DNA of 32,167 nt from JAUSNA01 sp964511965. Lineage in GTDB: Bacteria > Patescibacteriota > Microgenomatia > Levybacterales > GWA1-39-11. The position numbers and the translations under genes were made by a program. The DNA is taken from positions 1 to 32,167 of the forward strand of contig CAZEGF010000049.1 of the NCBI GenBank assembly GCA_964511965.1, read 5' to 3'. The notes under the pieces are model-generated. The model saw only the letters and a program-made list of their open reading frames with translations. It was not told the origin of the DNA and did not search any database. This document shows, one piece after another, positions 23,245-30,999 of the stretch (position 1 is its first letter; each line of letters starts with the position of its first letter).

Positions 23245-24335
23245 TCTACCTGAATTGGCATTATAACGTGCACGTAATCTTTTTCCTTAACTTCAAAAAG
23301 AGCGGGCTCTGACGGAGAATTAAGACGCAAGGTTATTTCTTTTTCGCTCAATGTTTTCAATAAATCCAATAAATATTTAATGTTAAATGCTATTTTATTG
23401 TTCTCCCCTTCCTTTTGACACTCAATAACAGTCTCTCCTTCCCCTACTCCTTGTGCTTTTGTTGAAAGTTTAATATTATTTCCTTCAATTTGAAGGTTTG
23501 CAATATTACTGTTATCCCGTGCAAATACTGAAGCTAGCTTTACATTCTGAAGAAGTTCTTCCCTGTTAAATATTACTGTAGTTTTTGATTGAGATGGCAA
23601 AACGCTTTCGTAGTCTGGAAATTTTCCCTCTATCATCCTCCCAACTATCAATGCTCCGTCGACTTCAAAGACAACATGACTCTCTGCTTTATTCAAATAC
23701 ATAACAACCTCATCATCATCCCTCAATGACATTACTTCATTAATTATTCCAACAGAAACAATTAATCCTTCTTCAAGTTTTTTTTTGTTTGTTTTTGTTT
23801 TTTTCACTGACATCCTGTAACCATCCGTTGAAACAAAGTTAACAAAATCACTCTTAGTATCAATATATACTCCAGTGAGCTGTGGTCTTGTTTCTTCTTG
23901 AGAAACTGAAAAGGTGAGGTATGAAAAAATGTCCAAAAACTCTTGCCTTCCAAAACGTATTACCTCCTCGCCCATTTCTTTAAAAAGCTGGGGAAATTCA
24001 TCGGAAGAAATGGTACTAAAGACAATCTTGTTATCCCGACAGGTTAACAAAGCGGTATCTTTCTCAACTTTGATTGTAATTTTGTCTTTCGGAAACGAGT
24101 TTATGGTTTCTAAAAATTCTTTACCGGGAATCGTTATTGCTCCTTCGCTTTCAACCTTAGCAGGGATTTTTATTTGAGTACCAATCTCAAGATCAGTAGC
24201 TTTAATAAAAAACCCATCTTTAGTTGCTAACAAGCACACGTTAGACAATATTGGTATTTGGGAATGAGATGGTAAGACTTTATTTATGAGAGGAATATAT
24301 TTTATTAAATTCTCGGGAAGAATTGTGACATTCAT
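23241..24335 (-). CDS. dnaN: DNA polymerase III beta subunit (sliding clamp)
   Basis: The clamp tethers DNA polymerase III to DNA. The 364-residue protein begins M-N-V-T-I-L-P-E-N-L and shows the family landmarks P-I-L-S-N-V, A-T-D-L-E-I-G, I-P-G-K-E-F, S-T-D-G-Y-R-M near residue 175, and the C-terminal V-I-M-P-I-Q-V-D, close to the usual M-P-M-R. Length is normal. A 17-codon upstream extension (ATG 24386) would run through the origin repeats and is rejected. It lies directly downstream of dnaA on the same strand with the origin between. The TAA overlaps the convergent T4SS operon end. Confidence 0.96.
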   Translation of the reverse strand: MNVTILPENLIKYIPLINKVLPSHSQIPILSNVCLLATKDGFFIKATDLEIGTQIKIPAKVESEGAITIPGKEFLETINSFPKDKITIKVEKDTALLTCRDNKIVFSTISSDEFPQLFKEMGEEVIRFGRQEFLDIFSYLTFSVSQEETRPQLTGVYIDTKSDFVNFVSTDGYRMSVKKTKTNKKKLEEGLIVSVGIINEVMSLRDDDEVVMYLNKAESHVVFEVDGALIVGRMIEGKFPDYESVLPSQSKTTVIFNREELLQNVKLASVFARDNSNIANLQIEGNNIKLSTKAQGVGEGETVIECQKEGENNKIAFNIKYLLDLLKTLSEKEITLRLNSPSEPALFEVKEKDYVHVIMPIQVD

Positions 24336-24372
24336 AATATTAAATAGTAGCAGTAGTAGTATAGGTGGATAA
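24336..24372 (-). promoter_or_regulatory. DnaA-trio-type unwinding element
   Basis: Read on the minus strand, a DnaA box TTATCCACC is followed by TATA and then by in-register triplets CTA-CTA-CTG-CTA-CTA-TTT-AAT-ATT, ending at the dnaN ATG. This is the layout of the bacterial basal unwinding system described in Bacillus (DnaA box, short spacer, DnaA-trios 3'-GAT-type on the complementary strand). Here the short spacer is not G+C-rich. Confidence 0.65.
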
Positions 24373-24544
24373 GTGGACAAAAGCAATCAGGTGCGCCTGC
24401 AAAAATGTTGATAAGTATCTAACAACTTTGTGGAAAACTTGTGTAAAAACACCAGCTTCACCAGAGGCTGTTGAAAAACTGAATTTAGTCATAGGTTATT
24501 CAATAATTATCCACAAAAATGAATTAGACTTATCCACATTTTTA
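24336..24544. other. oriC: Candidate chromosomal replication origin (oriC), dnaA-dnaN intergenic region
   Basis: The 209-bp gap between dnaA and dnaN carries two perfect DnaA boxes TTATCCACA on the plus strand (24507-24515 and 24530-24538). It has near-perfect boxes on the minus strand: TTATCCACC (24372-24364), TTATCAACA (24414-24406) and TTTTCCACA (24437-24429). A further weak one is TTGTCCACT (24380-24372). Location between dnaA and dnaN is the commonest bacterial oriC position. The box cluster and the unwinding-type repeat next to dnaN support the call. Confidence 0.85.
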
Positions 24545-25873
24545 TTAAACAGATGCTAGCTGTTCTCTAATTTGGGACAATGAATCCTTTAAAATAGGAT
24601 CGCTATTCTGGAGTAAATGAATTTTCCCGACCCCATGCATAATGGTTGTATGGTCGCGTCCTCCAAGTAAGTTTCCAATATCAACAAGTGTAGCTCTTAG
24701 ATCTTCTTTAAGGATATACATGCAAATATGGCGGGCGCGAACAAGAGAAGCATCTCTTTTTGTTCCCTTGAGCTGTGTAGGCTTTATGTCGTAGTACTCG
24801 CACACTACCCGTATTACATCGTCAGGGTGGATTGTTGGTCTTGTTTCTTTAATGTTTCCCAAGCATTTATCAATAAGAGCAGTGGTAATTTCGGTCGCAC
24901 CGGACATATTAAGAACAGTACTCAGTTTTAGTAAAAAGCCCTCAAGGGCTCTAGGCTCAGTAATTTTTGCTGCCGCCCTTTGTGCTAGTTCTGATGACAA
25001 ATCAAGACCGTGCTTTTGACTTTTAATAAGAAGTATTGCTGTTCTTAGTTCTAGATCCGGTGGCTCTATATCAATTGTTAGGCCCGATTCAAATCTTGAG
25101 GCAAGGCGGGCTTCAATTTTTTTTATCTCACTTGGGGGTCTGTCTGAAGAAAAAATAACCTGGCTCTTATTGTCAACCAGCGTGTTAAAAGTGTGAAATA
25201 GTTCTTCCTGAACCTTTTCTTTTCCGCTTAAAAATTGAATATCATCAAGCAGAAGAAGGTCAATATTCCTAAATCTGCGTCTTAATTTTGCAGTGCTTTT
25301 TGTTTGGATAGCCTCTACCATTTCGTTGGTAAATTCTTCTGTTGAGAGGTAAACAATCGTTGCATCGTTGTTGTTGTCAAAAACAGTGTTTGCTATTGCG
25401 TGCATTAAGTGAGTTTTTCCAACGCCAACGCTTCCATATAAGAAAAGTGGATTATATTTTCCACCCGGCTCCGTAGCCACGGCATAAGAAGCAGTATATG
25501 CGAGCTGATTACTGTCACTAACAGCTAACGTATCAAATGTGTAGTCCTGTTTTATTCGTGGTGGTCTGTTTTTAGATGCTGCTACTGGTCTTTCAGAAAA
25601 AAGAGGACCCTCATCTTTTGCTTTTGTTTCTAGCGGTTTATTTATGGTAAAAATAAGACTTATTTTGTCTCCTGTTTTTTTCTCTAAAACATTCTTGATA
25701 AGTGCATAATAATTCTTCTCAAGAAGGTCAGCTGTCATCGTGTTGGGGGTACCAATCGTTGCTATTCCGTTCTCTAATGAAATCAATTGGGTGGACTTAA
25801 AAAAGGCAACAAAACGAGGCTGAGACACCTCAATTTGCAGCTCGGCAAGTATTTGTTTCCAGAGTTCATTCAT
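24545..25873 (-). CDS. dnaA: Chromosomal replication initiator DnaA
   Basis: DnaA binds 9-mer boxes and opens the origin. The 442-residue protein has domain I (M-N-E-L-W-K-Q-I-L-A-E-L), a short linker, and the AAA+ domain with Walker A G147-S-V-G-V-G-K-T154 and Walker B L-L-L-L-D-D (206-211). The C-terminal DNA-binding domain IV carries the signature G-G-R-D-H-T-T-I-M-H-G near residues 405-415. The start at 25873 aligns with family starts; an ATG 10 codons upstream would add unrelated residues. A DnaA box lies in its promoter, indicating autoregulation. Its stop is only a few bases from the nearest perfect DnaA box of oriC. Confidence 0.97.
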   Translation of the reverse strand: MNELWKQILAELQIEVSQPRFVAFFKSTQLISLENGIATIGTPNTMTADLLEKNYYALIKNVLEKKTGDKISLIFTINKPLETKAKDEGPLFSERPVAASKNRPPRIKQDYTFDTLAVSDSNQLAYTASYAVATEPGGKYNPLFLYGSVGVGKTHLMHAIANTVFDNNNDATIVYLSTEEFTNEMVEAIQTKSTAKLRRRFRNIDLLLLDDIQFLSGKEKVQEELFHTFNTLVDNKSQVIFSSDRPPSEIKKIEARLASRFESGLTIDIEPPDLELRTAILLIKSQKHGLDLSSELAQRAAAKITEPRALEGFLLKLSTVLNMSGATEITTALIDKCLGNIKETRPTIHPDDVIRVVCEYYDIKPTQLKGTKRDASLVRARHICMYILKEDLRATLVDIGNLLGGRDHTTIMHGVGKIHLLQNSDPILKDSLSQIREQLASV

Positions 25874-25923
25874 AGCATTAAAACGACTCGACAGGAGCAG
25901 CAAGGCAAGGACAAGGGATGTAC

Positions 25924-25952
25924 AGTATGTTATGTGGATAACTTTTTGTCAA
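25924..25952 (-). promoter_or_regulatory. dnaA promoter with embedded DnaA box
   Basis: On the minus strand, TTGACA (25952-25947), a 17-bp spacer and CATACT (25929-25924) form the promoter. A perfect DnaA box TTATCCACA (25941-25933) lies wholly inside the spacer, so DnaA and RNA polymerase should compete for the site. The leader is about 44 nt. Confidence 0.75.
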
Positions 25953-25958
25953 GTCCTG

Positions 25959-26957
25959 TTATGAGGATTTTCCATCCAGGTATTCGTCGAGGTTTTTATA
26001 AATCAAAAATAGGAGTGAAATAAAGGGAACCGACAGTAGTGCTCCGGGTATTCCTAAAAGCGTATTTCCCACAATCACACCTATAATAACAATCACGGGG
26101 TTAAGACCAACAGCTCTTTGCATAATACGTGGAACCAGAAGATGATTTTCTATCATCTGTATAAATATATAAGAGACAATAATAATTATTGCCATATTTG
26201 GAGAAATGGTGAGCCCTACAACGATAGCAGGGACTGCTGAAATGATAGGTCCGACTGTTGGGACTATCTCAAAAAGACCTGCAAGCACAGCAAGTGGTAG
26301 TGCAAAAGGCATCTGAAGAATAGTTAGTGTCACCCAGGTAAGTAAGCCTATCGATAAAGATAATAAAAATTGTCCCTGCAACCATGCCCCTAGTTTATTA
26401 TTAACTTGGTCTATGATCTTCACAGCTCTTTCTCTGTGATTTTTAGAAAAAAGGCTGGCTACTGCAACCTTCGCCTTGTCATACGAGAGAAGTAGATAAA
26501 AACTTATTGCAACAGAGGTAACAATTGCAAAAAATCCTCCAAAAACACCACCAGCAAGGGCAAACGCATTTTGACCTAGTTGTTGTGGGGTTACTATCTG
26601 ACCAATTTCTCGGATGTCAAGTTGAACACCAATCGCTTCAGCAGCACGATGGAGATAAATAGGAAAACTTTTTGTGAGTTGGGTAATTTGTGAAATGAGA
26701 AATGGAACGAGCGGAGCTATGAGTAATACAAAAAAAAGTAAGGTTGTAAAAAAGGTTATGAGAACAGCTATTGTTCTTGGAATTTTTTTCCGCTGCAAAA
26801 ACTCAACGACAGGACTTAACGCTGCAACAATAATGTATGCGATAAAAATAACAATTAAAATTTCTTTTAATTGATAAGCAAGAAAAAGCGCTAATAAAAA
26901 AAGAATACCAGCTATAAACTGATTTTTTCCCAGATAGGAAAATATTTCCTTAAGCAT
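25959..26957 (-). CDS. AI-2E family transporter (putative permease)
   Basis: This 332-residue polytopic protein has about seven to eight hydrophobic helices, with the AI-2E/PerM layout: N-terminal helices, a long amphipathic extracytoplasmic region (about 95-150), then G-Q-F-L-L-S-L-S-I-G-L and F-E-I-V-P-T-V-G-P-I-I-S-A-V-P-A, and finally P-R-I-M-Q-R-A-V-G-L-N-P-V. The family includes quorum-signal exporters and Na+/H+ antiporters, so the substrate is undetermined. A perfect extended -10 lies 6 nt before the ATG. It follows clpB on the same strand after 26 bp but has its own promoter. Confidence 0.88.
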   Translation of the reverse strand: MLKEIFSYLGKNQFIAGILFLLALFLAYQLKEILIVIFIAYIIVAALSPVVEFLQRKKIPRTIAVLITFFTTLLFFVLLIAPLVPFLISQITQLTKSFPIYLHRAAEAIGVQLDIREIGQIVTPQQLGQNAFALAGGVFGGFFAIVTSVAISFYLLLSYDKAKVAVASLFSKNHRERAVKIIDQVNNKLGAWLQGQFLLSLSIGLLTWVTLTILQMPFALPLAVLAGLFEIVPTVGPIISAVPAIVVGLTISPNMAIIIIVSYIFIQMIENHLLVPRIMQRAVGLNPVIVIIGVIVGNTLLGIPGALLSVPFISLLFLIYKNLDEYLDGKSS

Positions 26958-26963
26958 TGTCTT

Positions 26964-26972
26964 ATTATAACA
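26964..26972 (-). promoter_or_regulatory. Extended -10 promoter of the AI-2E gene
   Basis: TGTTATAAT is a perfect extended -10 (TGnTATAAT). The TATAAT ends 6 nt before ATG 26957, placing the transcription start on the start codon. No -35 is needed or clear. It lies within the clpB-AI-2E gap. Confidence 0.7.
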
Positions 26973-26983
26973 AAGACTTGAGC

Positions 26984-29143
26984 TTAATTTTTAAAATCAA
27001 CCCTAAGCTCTATTTCCCCCATTTTAATGACAGGGTCTATTGTGTCTCCCGGTTTTATTTTTTCTTCTAGTATCGCCAAAGCTATTTCATCGACAAGCTT
27101 CTGTTCAATAAATCTTTTTATTGGACGCGCGCCATATTGAAGGTCAAACCCGTTCTTTGAGATGTATTTTATCAACTCTGGTGTAATTTTGAGTTTTATT
27201 TGGTTTTCAGCTAGCCTCACATCAACTTGTCCCAGCTGTAGCTTTGTGATTTCATATATTTCTTCCTCTGACAAATTGTTGTAAATTACAATTCCATCAA
27301 GTCGATTTAGAAATTCAGGCTTGAAAAAAGATTGTAGGGTTTCATGTATTGCTTTTTCTTTTTGTTCCTTCTTTAATTTTGAATCTTTTATTATTTCTGT
27401 TCCTATGTTTGAGGTTATAATTATTATCGTATTTTTAAAATCGACAGTTGTTCCTTTACCATCAGTTAGACGTCCTTCATCAAATAGTTGAAGAAATAAA
27501 TTGAATATTTGGGGGTGTGCCTTTTCTATTTCATCTATAAGAATTATTGAATATGGACGTCTTCTCACTGCCTCGGTGAGCTGTCCTCCTTCCTCAAATC
27601 CAACATATCCTGGAGGTGCCCCAATAAGTCGTGCTACCGAATGGCTCTCCTGGTATTCACTCATATCAATTCTTGTTATTGCGTGTTCATCTGAGAAAAG
27701 GATTTCAGCAAGCGCTTTTGCTGTTTCAGTTTTACCAACCCCTGTTGGACCTAAAAACAAGAAAGAACCAATTGGTTTGTTGGGTGAGGCAAGGCCCGTT
27801 CTTGATCTTCTGATTGCTCGGGAAAGAATAGAAATTGCCTCCTTTTGACCTATAACTCTTTGAGACAGCTCTTTTTCTAAGTGGGAAAGTCTTTTTGACT
27901 CGGTTGAAAGTAATTTAGTTGTGGGAATGCCTGTCCATCGTGATACTACCCGTGCAATGTCATCTTCACCTACTTCTTCCCGGAGCACTCTTTTTTCTTC
28001 AGGAATTTTGTCCCAATCTTTGTGAAAGCTTTTTAGCTGATCTTCTAATTCTGGGATTTTTCCGTACTTAATTTCCGCAGCCTCTTGCAGTTTGACTGCT
28101 CTTTCGGCTGCTTCGAGTTCAATTTTTAATGCATCAAGCTTACTTCGCGCCTGTTGAATTTTTTGGATTAATTCTTTTTGTTCATTCCAACGAGTTTCAA
28201 TGTCAAAAGAACGATTTTTTAATTGAGATAATTCTTCCTCGCGTGCTGCTTTTTTTTGTTTTGATGAGTCGGATTTTTCCTTTTTCAAGGCAGCTAGCTC
28301 TATCTCAATGCTCGTTATTTTTCTTTTTAATTCGTCAAGTTCTGCCGGCATACTTTCGGTCTCAATTTTAATAGCGGCAGAAGCCTCATCAATAAGATCT
28401 ATTGCTTTGTCAGGCAAGAACCTATGTGGTATGTATTGAGCTGACAACTTTGCAGCGGCAATTAAAGCATCGTCAGTGATCCGAATACCGTGGTGAAGCT
28501 GGTATTTATCTTTTATACCTCGAAGAACAGATATAGTGTCTTCAATTGTTGGCTCATTGACTTGAACTGGTTGAAAACGACGGGCAAGAGCAGCATCTTT
28601 TTCTATATACTTTCTATACTCGGTGATAGTAGTTGCTCCGATAAGTCTTAATGTTCCTCGTGCAAGAGATGGTTTAAGTATGTTTGCTGCATCAGTTGAA
28701 CCTTCTGAAGCTCCTCCACCAACCAGTGTGTGTAGTTCATCTATAAACATGATATATTTTCCATCTGAGTTTTCTACAGCCTTAATTACACCCTTTAATC
28801 TTTCTTCAAATTCACCTCTAAATTTAGCGCCCGCTAATAATTGGGCAAAATCAAGAACTATAACCTCTTTATTTTTTAATGTGGTTGGCACTTGTCCGTC
28901 AACAATTCTCTGAGATAAACCCTCTACAATTGCAGTTTTTCCTACTCCGGGGTCTCCAATAAGTATTGGGTTATTTTTTGTCCTCCGGGACAAAATTTCC
29001 ATAACGCGACGAATTTCTGTTTCTCTTCCAATAACAGGATCAATTTTATTTGATCGCGCTTGATCTGTAAGACTTATTGTAAATTTTTTTAGAGCCTCCT
29101 CAGGTGAAATAGGTTTTAAAAAGTTGAGATCTTGATCATTCAT
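26984..29143 (-). CDS. clpB: ClpB-type disaggregase without the N-terminal Clp domain
   Basis: ClpB is a hexameric AAA+ machine that rescues aggregated proteins with DnaK. The 719-residue protein has nucleotide-binding domain 1 (Walker A G63-D-P-G-V-G-K-T70, Walker B I-M-F-I-D-E at 131-136), a long coiled middle domain (about 270-390, ending Y-G-K-I-P-E-L-E), and domain 2 (Walker A G465-P-T-G-V-G-K-T472, Walker B I-L-I-D-E at 534-538). The long middle domain marks it as ClpB rather than ClpA/ClpC. The usual ~150-residue Clp N-domain is absent: NBD1 begins by residue 30. A CIRCE operator and a strong promoter overlap upstream, with the ATG 6 nt from the -10. Confidence 0.93.
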   Translation of the reverse strand: MNDQDLNFLKPISPEEALKKFTISLTDQARSNKIDPVIGRETEIRRVMEILSRRTKNNPILIGDPGVGKTAIVEGLSQRIVDGQVPTTLKNKEVIVLDFAQLLAGAKFRGEFEERLKGVIKAVENSDGKYIMFIDELHTLVGGGASEGSTDAANILKPSLARGTLRLIGATTITEYRKYIEKDAALARRFQPVQVNEPTIEDTISVLRGIKDKYQLHHGIRITDDALIAAAKLSAQYIPHRFLPDKAIDLIDEASAAIKIETESMPAELDELKRKITSIEIELAALKKEKSDSSKQKKAAREEELSQLKNRSFDIETRWNEQKELIQKIQQARSKLDALKIELEAAERAVKLQEAAEIKYGKIPELEDQLKSFHKDWDKIPEEKRVLREEVGEDDIARVVSRWTGIPTTKLLSTESKRLSHLEKELSQRVIGQKEAISILSRAIRRSRTGLASPNKPIGSFLFLGPTGVGKTETAKALAEILFSDEHAITRIDMSEYQESHSVARLIGAPPGYVGFEEGGQLTEAVRRRPYSIILIDEIEKAHPQIFNLFLQLFDEGRLTDGKGTTVDFKNTIIIITSNIGTEIIKDSKLKKEQKEKAIHETLQSFFKPEFLNRLDGIVIYNNLSEEEIYEITKLQLGQVDVRLAENQIKLKITPELIKYISKNGFDLQYGARPIKRFIEQKLVDEIALAILEEKIKPGDTIDPVIKMGEIELRVDFKN

Positions 29144-29149
29144 GACCCA

Positions 29150-29178
29150 ATTCTATACGTTTTAGCACTCAATGTCAA
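29150..29178 (-). promoter_or_regulatory. clpB promoter
   Basis: On the minus strand, TTGACA (29178-29173), a 17-bp spacer and TAGAAT (29155-29150) form a near-consensus promoter. The -10 ends 6 nt before the ATG at 29143, with no Shine-Dalgarno, so the mRNA is probably leaderless. The -35 lies in the loop of the CIRCE operator. Confidence 0.7.
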
Positions 29179-29188
29179 TGATTGCTAA
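29162..29188. promoter_or_regulatory. CIRCE operator (HrcA site)
   Basis: TTAGCACTC-N9-GATTGCTAA matches the CIRCE consensus TTAGCACTC-N9-GAGTGCTAA with a single mismatch. It covers the clpB -35 region and lies just upstream of the msrA -10, so one HrcA dimer could repress both divergent genes. Confidence 0.9.
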
Positions 29189-29198
29189 TATGACATAT

Positions 29199-29207
29199 TG
29201 TGATAAT
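29199..29207 (+). promoter_or_regulatory. Extended -10 promoter of msrA
   Basis: TGTGATAAT (TGn plus GATAAT, 5/6) ends 8 nt before the ATG at 29216. The -35 region would fall in CIRCE. No Shine-Dalgarno is present. Confidence 0.5.
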
Positions 29208-29215
29208 ATCTATAT

Positions 29216-29803
29216 ATGGAAAAAACTACGCTTGCCGGGGGACCTGCCCGCTATGCTAGGGCAACCTTGGCAGGTGGGTGTTTCTGGTGTACTGAAGCAA
29301 TTTTTAAAAGGCTTAAAGGGGTTGAAGATGTTGTGTCCGGATACGCAGGTGGCGGGCGAGAAAATCCGACTTACGAGCAAGTAACGACTGGTGCAACAGG
29401 TCATGCTGAAGCAATTCAAATGGAATTTGACCCATCAATTATTTCTTATGAAAAGTTAATTGAGATATTTTTTAATCTTCACGACCCTACTACTCTCAAT
29501 CGCCAAGGAGCAGATGAAGGGACACAGTATAGGTCTGCAATTTTTTACCATGATAATGCACAAAAAGAAACAGCTCTTAAAGTAAGAGATGAAATTGCAG
29601 ATTCCGGTCTCTATCACGACCCAATTGTTACGGAAATTGTTCCTTTTGAAAATTTCTATACTGCCGAAGAATACCATCAGAATTTTTATGACAACAATAA
29701 GACCCAGGGATATTGTGATTATGTGATTTCTCCAAAGATTAAGAAGTTGTTGCAGGAATATAAAAAGGAAGTTAAAGAAGAATACCTCTCCTCCGACCAT
29801 TAA
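29216..29803 (+). CDS. msrA: Peptide-methionine (S)-S-oxide reductase MsrA with N-terminal insertion
   Basis: MsrA repairs oxidised methionine. The 195-residue protein has the catalytic G-G-C22-F-W-C25 motif, then G-Y-A-G-G, T-G-H-A-E-A-I-Q, the L-H-D-P-T-T-L-N-R-Q-G-A-D-E-G-T-Q-Y-R-S signature, and A-E-E-Y-H-Q-N-F/Y. In the family the catalytic motif follows almost immediately after M-x-K-A-T-L-A-G-G; here T-L-A-G-G occurs twice (residues 5-9 and 17-21), giving 12 extra residues that include P-A-R-Y-A-R-A. Its start is fixed by the promoter 8 nt upstream. Divergent from clpB and sharing CIRCE, it may be part of the heat or oxidative stress response. Confidence 0.95.
   Translation: MEKTTLAGGPARYARATLAGGCFWCTEAIFKRLKGVEDVVSGYAGGGRENPTYEQVTTGATGHAEAIQMEFDPSIISYEKLIEIFFNLHDPTTLNRQGADEGTQYRSAIFYHDNAQKETALKVRDEIADSGLYHDPIVTEIVPFENFYTAEEYHQNFYDNNKTQGYCDYVISPKIKKLLQEYKKEVKEEYLSSDH
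29228..29263 (+). repeat. 36-bp in-frame insertion with partial palindrome inside msrA
   Basis: The first T-L-A-G-G coding block (29228-29242) is repeated at 29264-29278. The intervening DNA contains TGCCC-GCTATGCTA-GGGCA (29245-29263), a 5-bp stem with a 9-nt loop. CCTGCC at 29243 and GGCAGG at 29269 form a second dyad. The sequence is G+C-rich compared with the rest of msrA. Confidence 0.6.
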
Positions 29804-29805
29804 GG

Positions 29806-29844
29806 TTTGGGAATTTTTATTTTACATAGTCAAAAACTCCCAAA
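29806..29844. terminator. Inverted repeat between convergent msrA and desaturase genes (possible terminator)
   Basis: TTTGGGA (29806-29812) and TCCCAAA (29838-29844) form a 7-bp stem extended by TTTTT/AAAAA after one mismatch, with a 13-nt loop. It starts 2 bp after the msrA stop. Neither strand has a strong U-run right after the stem, so termination activity is uncertain. Confidence 0.45.
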
Positions 29845-29871
29845 AAAACTAACTAGTTACGAATGTGCGAC

Positions 29872-30999
29872 CTACGCACCCATCGGACTGTCTGCAAGAT
29901 CGCTGACGACCTCCTTGAAGTTGCGCGCAACGTCAAAATAAGCCCTGAAGATACTGTCCCGTCGATATGGGATGCCCTTCTCGTGGCAGAATTCCTCGAC
30001 GATTTTTTGGATCTGTCCGAGGTACTGCTGTGATGCGAGGGGGAACAGGTGGTGCGCCGTTTGGTGGTTGAGTCCTCCCTGCAGGAAGGTGAGGAGCCAG
30101 TTGGGGAACCACCAATAACCCTTAACGTCCCGAGACGTCAGGATTTGGAACTCAAGGAACGTTGGCATCTGCGACCTGAGATACGCCTTCATTCCTTTAT
30201 GGTTTGTGGCGAAGATCAGGCTATTGTAATAGCCGTGTGTTCCCTGATGGACAAGTCCAAAAGCGAGAGCATGTGTCCACCCGACAAAAAAACCGACGAC
30301 TACCAGCAGGAGGACGTAGAGCACTAGGTGTGCTTTGATTGCCCTCATCTGGATGTTGTAGTCTTCCCGTCGCGGGGTTTGGTTCTTCAGCGTTTTGATG
30401 CTGGAGATCCTGGCGTTGAACGCTTGTCCGAAAAGATAGAACCAGAAGAGCCACCACTGGTTTCTGATCTGCCATTGAGTGAATCGTCCCTGACCTTTTT
30501 CTGCCAACTGCTCCTTAGTGAAAGCAAGCCAGTCGAACTCAACGTCAGGGTCTTTCCCCATTTGGTTAGGGGTTGTGTGGTGTTGGAAGTGTTTGTCGAC
30601 CCACCATGACCAGGCGAAGCCAAGGCAGAAGTTGCCAAGGTATAACCTGAGAAGGTCGGACTTCTTTCCACTTTTGCGAAGGTACTGGTAGTGACCGAGG
30701 TCATGTCCCAAAATACCGATCTGAACCGAGCAAAACCCGGCAAGTACGCCGATACCACACCATTGGAGAACGGTGGTGGCCTGGATAGCAAGATAGACGG
30801 TCAAGACGATGATGGCATGTACGATGACGCTTCTTGCGAAGAACCAGCTGTCGTGTGCTCTTAGGAGATCCTTTCCATTTGCGTGTTCTACGCGATATCT
30901 AAGCTCTCTGAAGAGTCTGTTGTGTCTGGCTTTTTTTTCGTCTTCGGTTTCTCCGGGGATAAAGAATCCCGGCGAGCGTTCTGCTTGGGAAATTGTCAA
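29872..30999 (-). CDS. Membrane fatty acid desaturase (di-iron, histidine-box)
   Basis: These enzymes insert double bonds in acyl chains using O2 and reducing power. The 375-residue protein has the three histidine boxes H-D-L-G-H (about residue 99), H-F-Q-H-H (about 138) and Q-T-A-H-H (about 316), plus about four membrane helices. No cytochrome b5 domain is fused, so an external electron donor is needed. The TTG at 30999 is chosen because GGAG lies 6 nt upstream and no in-frame ATG is near. Codons are clearly G/C-richer than in neighbours: 60-base samples counted by eye gave 34/60 and 30/60 G+C here versus 19/60 in clpB, suggesting recent transfer. A small GTGCG/CGCAC hairpin straddles its stop. 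Confidence 0.9.
   Translation of the reverse strand: MTISQAERSPGFFIPGETEDEKKARHNRLFRELRYRVEHANGKDLLRAHDSWFFARSVIVHAIIVLTVYLAIQATTVLQWCGIGVLAGFCSVQIGILGHDLGHYQYLRKSGKKSDLLRLYLGNFCLGFAWSWWVDKHFQHHTTPNQMGKDPDVEFDWLAFTKEQLAEKGQGRFTQWQIRNQWWLFWFYLFGQAFNARISSIKTLKNQTPRREDYNIQMRAIKAHLVLYVLLLVVVGFFVGWTHALAFGLVHQGTHGYYNSLIFATNHKGMKAYLRSQMPTFLEFQILTSRDVKGYWWFPNWLLTFLQGGLNHQTAHHLFPLASQQYLGQIQKIVEEFCHEKGIPYRRDSIFRAYFDVARNFKEVVSDLADSPMGA

Noticed and set aside
24336..24386. Upstream in-frame extension of dnaN
   Set aside because: The extra codons are the DnaA-trio triplets (runs of Leu); the family start is M-N-V-T.
30049..30791. Several ORFs of 84-134 codons within the desaturase gene on both strands
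   Set aside because: They arise from high G+C and lack coding character; the histidine boxes fix the true frame.
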